The translations under genes were made by a program, and so were the position numbers. Positions 31,839 to 40,257 of a DNA stretch of 43,599 nt are shown piece by piece; position 1 is the first letter of the stretch, and every line of letters starts with the position of its first letter. The stretch lies in contig NZ_LOKW01000013.1 of NCBI RefSeq assembly GCF_002211305.1, positions 1-43,599 on the forward strand, in the 5' to 3' direction. The stretch is from Rhizobium sp. R634 (GTDB taxonomy: Bacteria; Pseudomonadota; Alphaproteobacteria; Rhizobiales; Rhizobiaceae). The notes beneath the pieces are model-generated. The model saw nothing but the letters and a program-made list of their open reading frames with translations. It had not been told where the DNA came from and did not search any database.

Positions 31839-33125
31839 TCAAATCTTATAAATCCGCTTCCGCGTCCCCTCGAGCCGCGTCAGGATCGCCTTGCGCCGGT
31901 CGGGCTTGGCCATAAACTCCTGGAAGCCGACGAGGCCGGCCTGGGCCATGTCGGGGTCGCTGTCGCGGTCGTAATATTGCGAGGTGCCCTGCGCCGTCTT
32001 CATCGTCTCGACGGCGACGTTGACGAGCGGATCCTTGCTCGCAGGCAGGTCGTGACGCGGCGGCACGTTGCCGCCCGGCTCCAGATAGGCCGCCAGATTC
32101 TCCGGCTTGTAGAAATAGGCGAGGAAATCGCGCGCGCCCTGCTTATTCTTCGCCTTGGCGGGAATGTGGATCGAATTGACCGAGAACTCCTCGAAATGAC
32201 CGACCTTGGCGTCGAGCACCGGGAAGGTGGCGTAGCCGAGCTGCGGCAGGTCCGCTTCGGTGAAGGCGGAACGCAGGAAGGCGCCGAGGTTCATCATGCC
32301 GGCCTTCTTCTGCGCCAGCAGCGCCGCGGCCTCCTGCCAGCCGAAGGAGGTGTGGTTCGGCGTGAAGAAGCCCTTTGATATCATCGCCTCCCACTGGTCG
32401 AAGACATCAGTCAGCGACGGATCGAGATAGCTCATCTCGCCGTTCATCAGCGCCATGTGCTTGTCGAGCCCGTTGATGCGCAGGTTCATCTGGTCGAACC
32501 AGCCGGCCGCCGGCCACAATTCCTTGGTGCCGATCGCGATCGGCGTGATGCCGGCCGCCTTGCACTTCTCGCCATAGGCCATGAAGTCCTCGGCGGTCTT
32601 CGGCACCGTCAAGCCGTACTGCTCGAACACATCCTTGCGGTAGAACATGCCCCAGAGCGTGCCGCCGGTGGGAAGGCCGTATTGTTTGCCGTCCTCGGTG
32701 ACGGCGCCGGCCGTCGCCCCCAGCACGTCCTTGTATTTTTCCTTCTCGAACAGGTCGGAAATATCGTCGAACAGGCCGCGCTTGACGAAGGCGCGCATGC
32801 GGTTGCCCGAAAACCAGGAGCAAACATCCGGCGCGCCGGCGACGAGATAATTGCGGATCGCCGTCTTGTGGGCCTCGTGGTCCATATTGTTGATCACGAC
32901 GTTGACGCCGGTCTCCTTGGTGAAGCCCGCCGCGATCGCCTTCAGCGCGTCGAGTGCGGCGCCGTTGTTTTCGGCAGAGATCATCGTGACCTCCTGCGCC
33001 TGCGCGATCGCCGGGATCGGAAAGCCGCCGGTGGCCACACCGGTGACCGCGGCCGCGGAAACGGCGCCCGCCCCTTTCAGGAAGCTTCTGCGGGTGGTCT
33101 CGGGAAATTGCTTCGAAAATGCCAT
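31839..33125 (-). CDS. ABC transporter sugar-binding protein, Tat-exported, 428 aa
   Basis: The start is placed at ATG 33125 (MAFSKQFPETTRRSFLKGAG), with GGGAGGAA 6 bases upstream; the longer frame is rejected. The twin-arginine signal TTRRSFLKGAGAVSAAAVTG implies folded export to the periplasm. The mature family 1 (MalE-like) solute-binding domain has EVTMISAENNGAALDALKAI, YGLPTGGTLWGMFYRKDVF (sugar-binding protein hinge block) and a C-terminal KAILTRLEGTRKRIYKI. It captures the oligosaccharide substrate for the permeases. Promoter-proximal gene of the operon, divergent from the ROK regulator. Confidence 0.95.
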   Translation of the reverse strand: MAFSKQFPETTRRSFLKGAGAVSAAAVTGVATGGFPIPAIAQAQEVTMISAENNGAALDALKAIAAGFTKETGVNVVINNMDHEAHKTAIRNYLVAGAPDVCSWFSGNRMRAFVKRGLFDDISDLFEKEKYKDVLGATAGAVTEDGKQYGLPTGGTLWGMFYRKDVFEQYGLTVPKTAEDFMAYGEKCKAAGITPIAIGTKELWPAAGWFDQMNLRINGLDKHMALMNGEMSYLDPSLTDVFDQWEAMISKGFFTPNHTSFGWQEAAALLAQKKAGMMNLGAFLRSAFTEADLPQLGYATFPVLDAKVGHFEEFSVNSIHIPAKAKNKQGARDFLAYFYKPENLAAYLEPGGNVPPRHDLPASKDPLVNVAVETMKTAQGTSQYYDRDSDPDMAQAGLVGFQEFMAKPDRRKAILTRLEGTRKRIYKI

Positions 33126-33138
33126 TGAATTCCTCCCA

Positions 33139-33152
33139 GTTGATCGATCAAC
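33139..33152. promoter_or_regulatory. Perfect 14-bp palindrome GTTGATCGATCAAC in the sugar operon leader
   Basis: It sits just 5' of the ribosome binding site of the binding-protein gene. A matching half-site (AGTTGATCG) recurs at 33252-33260. Its position suits repression by a regulator such as the divergent ROK protein or a LacI-type protein elsewhere. Assignment is by position only. Confidence 0.5.
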
Positions 33153-33300
33153 ACCGCCCGGCCCAAGCCGCCCCCTCCTTGGAACGCGCTCGATCAGGCA
33201 TTCAACGCGCCGTTCGCCCTGCGATGCCTGGCGTACAATCGCCCCGGCTTCAGTTGATCGGCGGGCGAACTTATGCATAGATTGAGCGAGCCCGCAATAA

Positions 33301-33317
33301 TTAATTTACAAAATTAA
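33301..33317. promoter_or_regulatory. ROK operator candidate (TTAATTT-ACA-AAATTAA)
   Basis: A perfect 7-bp inverted repeat with a 3-base spacer, A/T-rich, as are NagC/Mlc/XylR-type ROK operators. It ends 10 bases before the ROK start codon and touches its ribosome binding site, so autorepression is expected. It may also repress the divergent sugar operon (start at 33125). Confidence 0.6.
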
Positions 33318-33327
33318 GGAATGCATC

Positions 33328-34536
33328 GTGAAGCTGAAAGGCGACCAGACCACGGCGAGAGCCATGAACCGACGCCTCATCCTCAACCTTCTCAGACGCG
33401 AAGGGCCGAGGAGCCGCGCCGATATCGCCACCGTCATCGGCCTCTCCCCGGCCGCCGTCACCTTCGTTGTTTCAGACCTTCTGGAGGAAGGCATCGTCAC
33501 CGAGGGCAAGGCCGTGCCCGGCCCCGCCGGCCGCCGGCCGATCCCCGTCGAGATCAATTACGAGCATTCGCTCGCGCTCGGCTTCAAGCTGATGGTGGAT
33601 TCGGTGGAGTGCGTCGCGACCGACCTCGCCACCAACCCCGTCGCCGCCATGCGCGTCGGCCTGGAGGGCCACGATCCTAACTATGTCGCCGATCTCCTGG
33701 CGGGCACCGTGCCCGAGCTGGTCAAGCTCGCCGGCCGGCCGAAGGCCAGGCTCGCCGGCATCGGCATCTCCATGCCCGGCGTCATCAACCACGAACAGAC
33801 CGCCTGCGTGCGCAGCCACCGCTTCCAATGGGACAACGTGCCGCTCGCCTCGCTGGTCGCCGCCCGCGTCCACGTGCCGGTCTGGCTGGAGGACGATACC
33901 AACGCCTATGCCATCGCCCAGCAGCTCTTCGGCCTCGGCCGCCAGCACCGCAACATGGCCGTGCTCGCCGTCGGCGTCGGCATCAGCTGCGCCCTCGTCA
34001 TCGACGGCAAGCTCTATCGCGGCGCCAATGGCGCGGCCGGCAAGTTCGGCCACACGCTGTTCGAGGAAGGCGGCCGCCTCTGCGAATGCGGCAAGCGCGG
34101 CTGTCTCATGGCCTATCACTCCGAGCTCTCGATGCTGCGCCGCTGGCGTGAGGCGACCGGCCGCGACGACCTCGGCCTGCCCGAACTGCGCTCCGCCCTC
34201 GCCTCGGACGACCCCACCGCCACCGCCCTCGTCGGAGACTCCGGCCGCGGCATCGGCACGGCGCTGGCCAACCTCGTCAACGTCACCGACCCCGAAGTCA
34301 TCGTCGCCGGCGGCGAAGCCGTCTCCCTCGGCGACCATTTCCTCACCCCCCTGCGCGAAGCCCTCACCGCCCGCACCTTCCGCACCGCCCCACCGCTGCT
34401 GCCCGACTGGGAAGACAATTCCTGGGCAAGGGGTGCGGCCGCGCTGGTGACGCAAAAGATCTTCGACTTCGAATCCTCCGGCGGGGTGACGGACATTGCG
34501 ACGCTTGGGGCGAGAGGTTCGACTTCGGCGGCTTGA
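33328..34536 (+). CDS. ROK family transcriptional regulator, 402 aa
   Basis: The N-terminal winged helix-turn-helix reads MNRRLILNLLRREGPRSRAD and IATVIGLSPAAVTFVVSDLLEEG (residues about 12-55). The ROK sugar-kinase-like domain follows with GIGISMPGVINHE, LEDDTNAYAIAQQLFG (the DD/N dinucleotide region), and the zinc/sugar motif CECGKRGCLMAY (consensus CxCGxxGCxE, last residue altered). It probably binds the imported sugar or its product and represses the divergent operon until induced. GTG 33328 has AAGGA 8 bases upstream. C-terminus complete. Confidence 0.93.
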   Translation: MKLKGDQTTARAMNRRLILNLLRREGPRSRADIATVIGLSPAAVTFVVSDLLEEGIVTEGKAVPGPAGRRPIPVEINYEHSLALGFKLMVDSVECVATDLATNPVAAMRVGLEGHDPNYVADLLAGTVPELVKLAGRPKARLAGIGISMPGVINHEQTACVRSHRFQWDNVPLASLVAARVHVPVWLEDDTNAYAIAQQLFGLGRQHRNMAVLAVGVGISCALVIDGKLYRGANGAAGKFGHTLFEEGGRLCECGKRGCLMAYHSELSMLRRWREATGRDDLGLPELRSALASDDPTATALVGDSGRGIGTALANLVNVTDPEVIVAGGEAVSLGDHFLTPLREALTARTFRTAPPLLPDWEDNSWARGAAALVTQKIFDFESSGGVTDIATLGARGSTSAA

Positions 34537-34668
34537 GGATGTCTGTTGCTCTGCCAGACAGGGATGCCCTGCAGCCCTTCGTGGAACGCGGTCGGGCGCG
34601 CTGCGGACTGTCCAGCCAAAGGGAACGGGTATATAATTCTCCCGCCAAATTAGCCGGGGGAGAGCGAG

Positions 34669-35583
34669 ATGCGCGGGCTGATAGGGGGCATATTCGTCTA
34701 TTTGAGCGTTCTTGCGATTTCGCACGCCGGTCAGCTTCACGAGGCGGCCAAGAGCGGCGACCTGACCGCGCTTGCGGCGGCGCTCGATCAAGGCGCTGAC
34801 ATCGAGGAGCAGGACAAGGGAGCCACCGCTCTCCTGCTCGCAGTCCGCAGCGGCAATCGCGAAGCGGCGGAATTGCTGATCGCGCGCGGGGCAGACGTGA
34901 ACAAGCAATCCGGCCTCGGCCTGCCGCTGACGGCGGCCGTCCTCAACAATTCCGCCGATCTCATCCGGTTGCTGTTGGCGCATGGCGCCGACCCCAATAC
35001 CGTTGTAAGGGGCGAGCACATGCTGCACTTCGCGGTCGCCGGCAACTGTCTCGACTGTGTCAAGCTGTTCGTGGAAGCCGGCGCCGACGTCAACGCCATC
35101 TGGGTGCGCGGTGATCCCGCCCGCAACGCCGCCATCGTCACGCCCTATCATCTTGCGAAACACGACGATCATGCCGATATCGCCGACTATCTGCTGGCCC
35201 ACGGCGTTATCATTGAAAAGCCCGAGCCGATTTCCGCCAAATTGGCAAACGGTGATCCAGCAAAAGGCGCAGCCTTCTTTGCCTCCAAATGCGCCAGCTG
35301 TCACGGCAAACGCCCGCAGGACATCCCCTCTTCCAAGGGCCCCAACCTGTGGAACGTCGTCGGACGAGACAAGGCATCGACCAAATACGGCGGCTATTCC
35401 AAGACCCTGCTGGCGTGGGACGGCACATGGACCTACGAGGACCTCAACATCTTCATCGCCGGCCCCACCCTCACGACGCCCGGCGTCAACATGGACGTCC
35501 GCGGAGCACCCGACGAAACCGACCGACTGAACGTCATCGCCTATCTCAAAACGCTGAGCGACACGCCGGCCCCGCTACCCTGA
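34669..35583 (+). CDS. Ankyrin-repeat / cytochrome c fusion protein, exported, 304 aa
   Basis: A signal peptide (MRGLIGGIFVYLSVLAISHAG) precedes about four ankyrin repeats (residues 22-185), e.g. TALLLAVRSGNREAAELLIARGAD, given here as consecutive blocks TALLLAVRSG and AAELLIARGAD. A single-haem class I cytochrome c domain follows (about 195-300): GDPAKGAAFFASKCASCHG, GPNLWNVVGRD, YSKTLLAWDGTW and RLNVIAYLKTL. The haem site is CASCH and the probable axial methionine is in VNMDVRG. It likely shuttles electrons in the periplasm, while the ankyrin part tethers it to a partner. The partner is unknown. The start ATG 34669 follows GGGGGAGAG. Confidence 0.92.
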   Translation: MRGLIGGIFVYLSVLAISHAGQLHEAAKSGDLTALAAALDQGADIEEQDKGATALLLAVRSGNREAAELLIARGADVNKQSGLGLPLTAAVLNNSADLIRLLLAHGADPNTVVRGEHMLHFAVAGNCLDCVKLFVEAGADVNAIWVRGDPARNAAIVTPYHLAKHDDHADIADYLLAHGVIIEKPEPISAKLANGDPAKGAAFFASKCASCHGKRPQDIPSSKGPNLWNVVGRDKASTKYGGYSKTLLAWDGTWTYEDLNIFIAGPTLTTPGVNMDVRGAPDETDRLNVIAYLKTLSDTPAPLP

Positions 35584-35697
35584 GCGGCAGGGCCGCCCAT
35601 TTCCGTGGCCCCCCGTTGCATTTCGCGCCCGCCCGACTACCTTTCAGACAAAGCCGCTCTCCCTTCGGCGGCAATGAAAAACAACCGCGAGCAAGCC

Positions 35698-35964
35698 ATG
35701 TGCCGAAACATCAAACCTCTGTTCAATTTCGATCCCCCGGCAACGGACGAGGAGATTCATGATGCCGCACTTCAGTTCGTGCGCAAGCTCAGCGGCACCA
35801 CCAAGCCGTCGAAGCGCAACGAGGCCGCCTTCGAGCAGGCGGTCGGTTCGATCGCCGCCTGCGCCCGCGAACTGATCGATTCCCTGGAGACCTCCCAACC
35901 GCCGCGCGATCGCGAGGAAGTGGCGGCGAAGGCGCGGGCGAAAAGCGCGGTCCGGTTCGCCTGA
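35698..35964 (+). CDS. DUF2277 family protein, 88 aa
   Basis: The start is ATG 35698 (MCRNIKPLFNFDPPATDEEI), the invariant family N-terminus. An in-frame start 93 bases earlier would add unrelated residues. The conserved blocks AALQFVRKLSGTTKPSKRNE and ELIDSLETSQPPRDREEVAA, and the basic tail, match DUF2277, a compact helical family of unknown function widespread in Proteobacteria. The N-terminal MCRNIK cysteine is conserved. It stands 114 bases after the ankyrin-cytochrome gene on the same strand. The two may be cotranscribed, but no functional link is known. Confidence 0.92.
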   Translation: MCRNIKPLFNFDPPATDEEIHDAALQFVRKLSGTTKPSKRNEAAFEQAVGSIAACARELIDSLETSQPPRDREEVAAKARAKSAVRFA

Positions 35965-36085
35965 CCCGCCAGATACACTCGCTTACAAAAATGCGAGTTT
36001 CCAGACACATCCCTGGTTCAATCATCGGCTGAAATGTCATCGCGGCCAACGAGCCGGCAATGGTCAGTTCAGGAAGGATGACACG

Positions 36086-36472
36086 ATGAAAATGATCCAG
36101 GCTATGGCGCTCGCCCTTGCTCTCGGCACTGCTGCCGCAGCGCATGCGGAGCAGCCGCTGCAGCGAACCGATCTCGTCAAGAGCGATATCGATGTGCCCG
36201 GCCACGCGGCCGTGCAGGTGCGCGTCGATTTCGCGCCCGGCGTTCTGGCGCCAAGACACGCCCATCCTGGCGAAGAGATCGCCTACGTTCTGGAAGGCAC
36301 GCTGGAATACCGGCTCGACGGCAGGGAGCCGGTGACGCTTCAAACCGGCCAGTCGCTGTTCATTCCCTCCGGCGTGGTCCACTCGGCCAAAAACGTCGGC
36401 AGCGGCAAGGCGTCCGAGTTGGCGACCTATATCGTGCGCAAGGACGAGGCGCTGGTCGTGCCCGCCAAGTGA
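36086..36472 (+). CDS. Exported cupin domain protein, 128 aa
   Basis: A signal peptide (MKMIQAMALALALGTAAAAHA) is followed by a single cupin beta-barrel. Motif 1 is APRHAHPGEEIAYVLEG (two His and the Glu for metal) and motif 2 is SLFIPSGVVHSAKN (third His). The 'FxPGxxxPxHxHPGEE' form is typical of periplasmic cupins that stay uncharacterised. It presumably binds a divalent metal. ATG 36086 has AGGAAGG about 9 bases upstream. It is convergent with the hydrolase gene, with a 15-base gap. Confidence 0.9.
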   Translation: MKMIQAMALALALGTAAAAHAEQPLQRTDLVKSDIDVPGHAAVQVRVDFAPGVLAPRHAHPGEEIAYVLEGTLEYRLDGREPVTLQTGQSLFIPSGVVHSAKNVGSGKASELATYIVRKDEALVVPAK

Positions 36473-36487
36473 GCCTTGGGCGGCGTG

Positions 36488-37327
36488 CTAGAGATAGTTT
36501 CGCAGGAAGGTGCGAACGCTGCCGATGGATTTTATGGCGGCGTTCGGATTGTATTTTTCGATATGGCCCAGCACTCTCTTTCCGGCCCTGAATTCCGGCG
36601 CGTCGAAATTGTGGTAGGTGCCCCGATAGATCTCAAGCTCGATTGGCGCGCCGTCGTCGCCAAGCGAGGCGAGCCTCTTGCGGCATTGGTCGGCCGGGCT
36701 CCAATTGTCCCGATCGCCGGTCAGGATCAGGGTCGGCACCGTCGCATCGCCCTGAGTTGCCGCGCAGCGCGGATAATAGGCAACCGCCGCCTTGAATTTG
36801 CGGTCCATCAGCTGTTCGTTGCCCCGGATTTTCGTCCCGTCCAGCGTGACGGTGCCGCCCGTCGAAAACCCCATCAAGGCGACGCGGCTGATATCGACGA
36901 AGCGCGATTTCGCCAGATAATCCAGGGCTCCATAGGCGTCGAAGACACGATCGGGAAGAAAGCTCTGGCACGCGTCCTTGATGTTGCGGGTGGTGAAACT
37001 GTCGACGACGAGCACGACGTAACCCCAGGAAACCAGCCGCTTCGGCCAAAGATCCTTGACGCTCGACCGCATGCCCTCGCATCCATGTAGGAGGACGACT
37101 GCCGGGAATGGGCCGTCCCCTCGCGGGCGAGACAAGTAACCGAGCAATGGCGTCCCTTGCGGTTGAGGGAGCGTTTCCGCCTGTTCTTTCGCCTTGCGTA
37201 TCCGAAACGGGCTGAGCTTTACCGGGGCGCCTTCGAAGCGCACCAACTCCTCGGCATGCACCGGGCCGGCCTGCGGCACGATGCCGAGACAAATGGCAAA
37301 ACAGAAGCAAAATCTCGCGATCTGCAC
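36488..37327 (-). CDS. Dienelactone hydrolase-like alpha/beta hydrolase, exported, 279 aa
   Basis: The start is placed at GTG 37327 (VQIARFCFCFAICLGIVPQ), with GAGGG about 8 bases upstream, giving a proper signal peptide ending PVHAEE. An ATG at 37381 is the alternative. The alpha/beta hydrolase core has PAVVLLHGCEG (oxyanion hole), the nucleophile elbow MGFSTGG (serine), the acid ILTGDRDNWSP and the base histidine in YRGTYHNFDAP. This is the dienelactone hydrolase family layout, although the nucleophile is Ser rather than the Cys of true dienelactone hydrolase. Substrate unknown, probably an ester in the periplasm. Confidence 0.88.
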   Translation of the reverse strand: MQIARFCFCFAICLGIVPQAGPVHAEELVRFEGAPVKLSPFRIRKAKEQAETLPQPQGTPLLGYLSRPRGDGPFPAVVLLHGCEGMRSSVKDLWPKRLVSWGYVVLVVDSFTTRNIKDACQSFLPDRVFDAYGALDYLAKSRFVDISRVALMGFSTGGTVTLDGTKIRGNEQLMDRKFKAAVAYYPRCAATQGDATVPTLILTGDRDNWSPADQCRKRLASLGDDGAPIELEIYRGTYHNFDAPEFRAGKRVLGHIEKYNPNAAIKSIGSVRTFLRNYL

Positions 37328-37475
37328 TGAACTACCCTCGACCAAAATGTATCGCGCGGCGAGCGAAGGTGCGTTCGACATCGCCTTGCGGCAGGTTAGC
37401 CGAATATCCGCAAACGCGCTATTGGCCAGGAGCGGCCGTGACGCGGCCGCGACCTAATATCATCCGCAAAGGGAT

Positions 37476-37650
37476 GCCGTGCAGCCCCCTCATCCGGCTG
37501 CCGCCACCTTCTCCCCGAGGGGAGAAGAGACCCGTGGCGATGCCTCGCTTTTTTATCAGTGCCGTTGCTTGGATATGCGATCGGCGCTGCCGCGAGTCTC
37601 TTCTCCCCGACGGGGAGAAGGTGCCAGCAGGCGGATGAGGGGCACACGGC
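37476..37650. repeat. MITE-like element with long inverted ends (CCCCCTCATCCGGCTGCCG family)
   Basis: The left arm GCCGTGCAGCCCCCTCATCC...CTTCTCCCC (from 37476) and right arm CTTCTCCCCGACGGGGAGAAG...GGATGAGGGGC, CACACGGC (to 37650) are inverse copies. Same family as 7800-7971 and 26124-26282. It occupies part of the 723-base gap 37328-38050. The rest (37651-37900) holds only the weak frame listed next. Confidence 0.75.
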
Positions 37651-37704
37651 ACCCCATGGCTATCACCCTGCCTAACGGTCCGCGAATGAGAACCTAGCCC
37701 AAAC

Positions 37705-37920
37705 TCATCCGGCCCAAACCACACCGTCAGAACTCATCCCACTGGCCGCCGGCCAGCGCCGCATTGCCCTCTCCAACTCATAGAAGTCTTTGTGTTTTTG
37801 CTGCGGCGAAATCCGCCTGGAACAGAAAATTTGAAGCCGCTTCCCTATCGTAGCGATACCCTTTGCTGAAAGAGCCACCGCCTCCGGCAAAGGCTTATTG
37901 AACCGCAAGAAACCCACCAC
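37705..37920 (-). CDS. Possible small basic protein, 71 aa (uncertain)
   Basis: The frame runs from GTG 37920 to the stop at 37705 and encodes MVGFLRFNKPLPEAVALSAK..., then KRLQIFCSRRISPQQ and KDFYELERAMRRW. It is basic with a helix-like middle. GAAGG is close to the start (spacing short). It overlaps nothing annotated, but it lies in a gap bordered by a repeat. No family recognised; it may be a chance frame. Confidence 0.25.
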   Translation of the reverse strand: MVGFLRFNKPLPEAVALSAKGIATIGKRLQIFCSRRISPQQKHKDFYELERAMRRWPAASGMSSDGVVWAG

Positions 37921-38050
37921 CTTCCCGTGTCATCCCCTTGCCGCGCACCCAGCCGCCGCCTATCCTCCGGCCGCGGCAGGGCTCCGAGTCAGGGGCTGCG
38001 TTGGGGACCGCCAAGGATTTGACGATGCTATGCATCGCAAAGGAATGACG

Positions 38051-39481
38051 ATGCTTCGCAGAGTGACCGGATTTTTCAGCCTTCTTCTATTGTCCTGCCT
38101 CGCCGCACCGGCCCTTGCTGCGGATAAGTCCTGCCCGCAGAGGGAAACGATCCTCGCTTTCAGCGATATCGTGCTTGACGGCCACGACGCCTTGACGCCG
38201 TCGGTTGCCGATAGGTTTGGGCCCGAGGCGGCCTATCTCAAGATCCGCTATGCTGGGCTTGGCGATGACGAAACCCGCATTCTGCTGGCGACGGTGCTTA
38301 AACGGAGTCCCAAGTCTCAGGCTGCGAACGACCTTGTGTCAGCCTGGTATCTCCACCGCTTGGGCCATAAGGCGCTCCGTGGCGCGGCCGGCGCCGAAAA
38401 GTTCGATGAGATAATGTCGGGGCTTCGCATATCCGGCATCCGCGCACTGCTGCTGGATGGTGGCGAGGACCTGCTGATGAAGCGGTTCGCCGCTTTTCCC
38501 TTTGTGCCGCTCGACAGTACCGCCGGCCCATTCACCAATGCCGGCGGCGTGATTTCGGCATCGATCGTCGACCAATCGGACGAATTCAAGGAGCGGCTCG
38601 TCCGCGCCGCGGAAGCCAATGGCTTGCCCGATATCGCAAACTATGTGGCAGCCAGCGAAAACGACCCTGCGGCATGGGACCGCTTCATTCAGCGCGGCAG
38701 TACGAAAGGCAGCAAACTTCGGCCGGAGTTCAACGCTGATTTTGCGCGAGCCATGGTGGGCCAACCCAGAGTAAAGGGAGGCGGATCGCCTGAAAAGGCG
38801 CAACTCCACAGCAACGTTATCGGCACGTCTTTCGAACCGGAGCAGAGTTTTCTAGAGCATATTCTGATGCTCGAGAGTGGTTTCGAGATCGGCGATCTCG
38901 TTGCCCAACAACTGACGCAGCAGGTCAAGAGCGGTGCGATCAACAGAAGCGGCACGATGGACGTCGCCTGGCTGTTTTCCTATCGAGCTGCCGTAAAGTT
39001 GGCCGGGCGACCGGCTCTGGAAGAGGATCTGACTAGGGCCTACTCCGGCGACCGTTATGTAAGGACATCCGACGTCTTTACCATCGGCGACGTCATGGAT
39101 CGCCTGCTCGCCGTCGCGGCGCTGCAGCCTTATGTGATAGGCAAGACGGACGCCATGCCGTCCAAACCCGAGGATCTATCCGACAAGATCGATTGGCCAC
39201 GCTGGACTGAAATGGCGACCAAGGTGCGCGATGGCGCCGTCTCGCCGATCCTCGCCGCCGATCTGGAAACCTTCGGCATCGTGACGGAGCTGCTTTTTGC
39301 CAAGGGCGATCCCGAGGCTTTGCAGGCCTTCGTCCGGCAGGCGCCGAGCGGTGAAGCCCGCCTCTCCGTCGCCAATGATTTCGCCATGCGCCTCGACCGC
39401 GCCTGTGCCGCCTATCTCTACCATCCGGGCGAAGCCTTCACGCTCAGCGGCCGGCCGATCTTCAAATTCGATACGGAGTGA
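38051..39481 (+). CDS. Secreted protein of unknown function, 476 aa
   Basis: The start is placed at ATG 38051 (MLRRVTGFFSLLLLSCLAAP), with AAAGGA 6 bases upstream. It gives a typical signal peptide ending ALAAD. The mature protein is largely alpha-helical by pattern, with repeated short helices (DETRILLATVLKRSPKSQ, DEIMSGLRISGIRALLLD, GDPEALQAFVRQAPSG). It has two cysteines (KSCPQRET, LDRACAAYLY) that may pair. No catalytic motif or known domain is recognised. Possibly an alpha-solenoid periplasmic scaffold. No clear cotranscribed partner. The exonuclease gene begins 56 bases after its stop. Confidence 0.75.
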   Translation: MLRRVTGFFSLLLLSCLAAPALAADKSCPQRETILAFSDIVLDGHDALTPSVADRFGPEAAYLKIRYAGLGDDETRILLATVLKRSPKSQAANDLVSAWYLHRLGHKALRGAAGAEKFDEIMSGLRISGIRALLLDGGEDLLMKRFAAFPFVPLDSTAGPFTNAGGVISASIVDQSDEFKERLVRAAEANGLPDIANYVAASENDPAAWDRFIQRGSTKGSKLRPEFNADFARAMVGQPRVKGGGSPEKAQLHSNVIGTSFEPEQSFLEHILMLESGFEIGDLVAQQLTQQVKSGAINRSGTMDVAWLFSYRAAVKLAGRPALEEDLTRAYSGDRYVRTSDVFTIGDVMDRLLAVAALQPYVIGKTDAMPSKPEDLSDKIDWPRWTEMATKVRDGAVSPILAADLETFGIVTELLFAKGDPEALQAFVRQAPSGEARLSVANDFAMRLDRACAAYLYHPGEAFTLSGRPIFKFDTE

Positions 39482-39537
39482 GGGCAACTAATACAGCCCG
39501 CAACGGTCGCCCCTGACAAATCCTCGGAGAACTGAAG

Positions 39538-40152
39538 ATGAAGACCGCCATCTTATTCGACTGTGAATATGTTTGCCGCGAAGGATCGCAGCGCAGATTC
39601 TGGGCTGCAGCACACGACCCCGATCCCGTCATAGCGCAGATCGGCGCAGTCAAGCTCGGCCTCGAAGGCGAATTTCCGATCCTCGATACGCGCAGGATCT
39701 ACATCAGGCCCATCGACCGTTTCGGCAGACGATATCCGCTCGATCCTTACTTCACCGATCTGACGGGCATTACCGAAGCGGATATCGACGCTCATGGCGT
39801 GGCGCTGGAGGATGCTCTGTCGAGTATGGACCGCTTCTCGGAGGGCGCCCGGTTCTGGTCCTGGGGAAAGGACGAGATGAACATGATGGCGATCAGCTGC
39901 TATGTCGCCGGCATCCAGCCCCCCATTCCGGCCCAGAGGTTCGATAACGCCGTCAAGCTTCTGCTGGCCGCCGGCATGCCGATCGAGGATCTGGCAAGGA
40001 CGCCAAGCAGCAAACTGGCCGACTACTACAGCGTCGAACATCCGCCGCTGAGGGGCCACGACGGCCTCGACGATGCGCTTTCAGTGTCTTACACGCTGCA
40101 GCATTTGCTGAGGATCGGGAAACTGAGCCCCGAGGTTTTCGACCGGCTCTGA
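39538..40152 (+). CDS. DEDDh-type 3'-5' exonuclease (RNase T / DnaQ superfamily), 204 aa
   Basis: Motif I is ILFDCEYVCRE (D-x-E, residues about 6-10). Motif II is in FWSWGKDEMNM (D), and the C-terminal motif III is LRGHDGLDDALSVSYTL (H...D). This is a single nuclease domain of RNase T/DnaQ fold, cytosolic, requiring two divalent metals. The insertion between motifs (RRIYIRPIDRFGRRYPLDPYF) is longer than in RNase T, so the substrate (RNA or DNA ends) is open. Length is typical for stand-alone exonucleases. ATG 39538, with GGAGA 8 bases upstream. Confidence 0.88.
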   Translation: MKTAILFDCEYVCREGSQRRFWAAAHDPDPVIAQIGAVKLGLEGEFPILDTRRIYIRPIDRFGRRYPLDPYFTDLTGITEADIDAHGVALEDALSSMDRFSEGARFWSWGKDEMNMMAISCYVAGIQPPIPAQRFDNAVKLLLAAGMPIEDLARTPSSKLADYYSVEHPPLRGHDGLDDALSVSYTLQHLLRIGKLSPEVFDRL

Positions 40153-40173
40153 GGGAAGATCGCACAAGCCGGA

Positions 40174-40202
40174 GCAATGCCCTGCCAGCAGGCGGGCATT
40201 GC
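40174..40202. terminator. Strong hairpin between convergent genes (no T-tract)
   Basis: GCAATGCCC (40174-40182) pairs with GGGCATTGC (40194-40202), with GCC/GGC extending the stem inside the loop. It lies 21 bases after the exonuclease stop and 55 bases from the DUF4168 stop. It can end either transcript. Further G/C-rich hairpins follow to 40250. Confidence 0.5.
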
Positions 40203-40257
40203 GGGAGCGAACGCAGCGCGTCCGCTGCGCCGCCTTCGCGGCGCCTGGGCGCTATGC

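Noticed and set aside
33472..35304. A 610-codon minus-strand open frame opposite the ROK and ankyrin genes
   Set aside because: Composition is antisense-like (Gly/Ala/Asp/Val rich), it has no motifs, and it covers two clear plus-strand genes.
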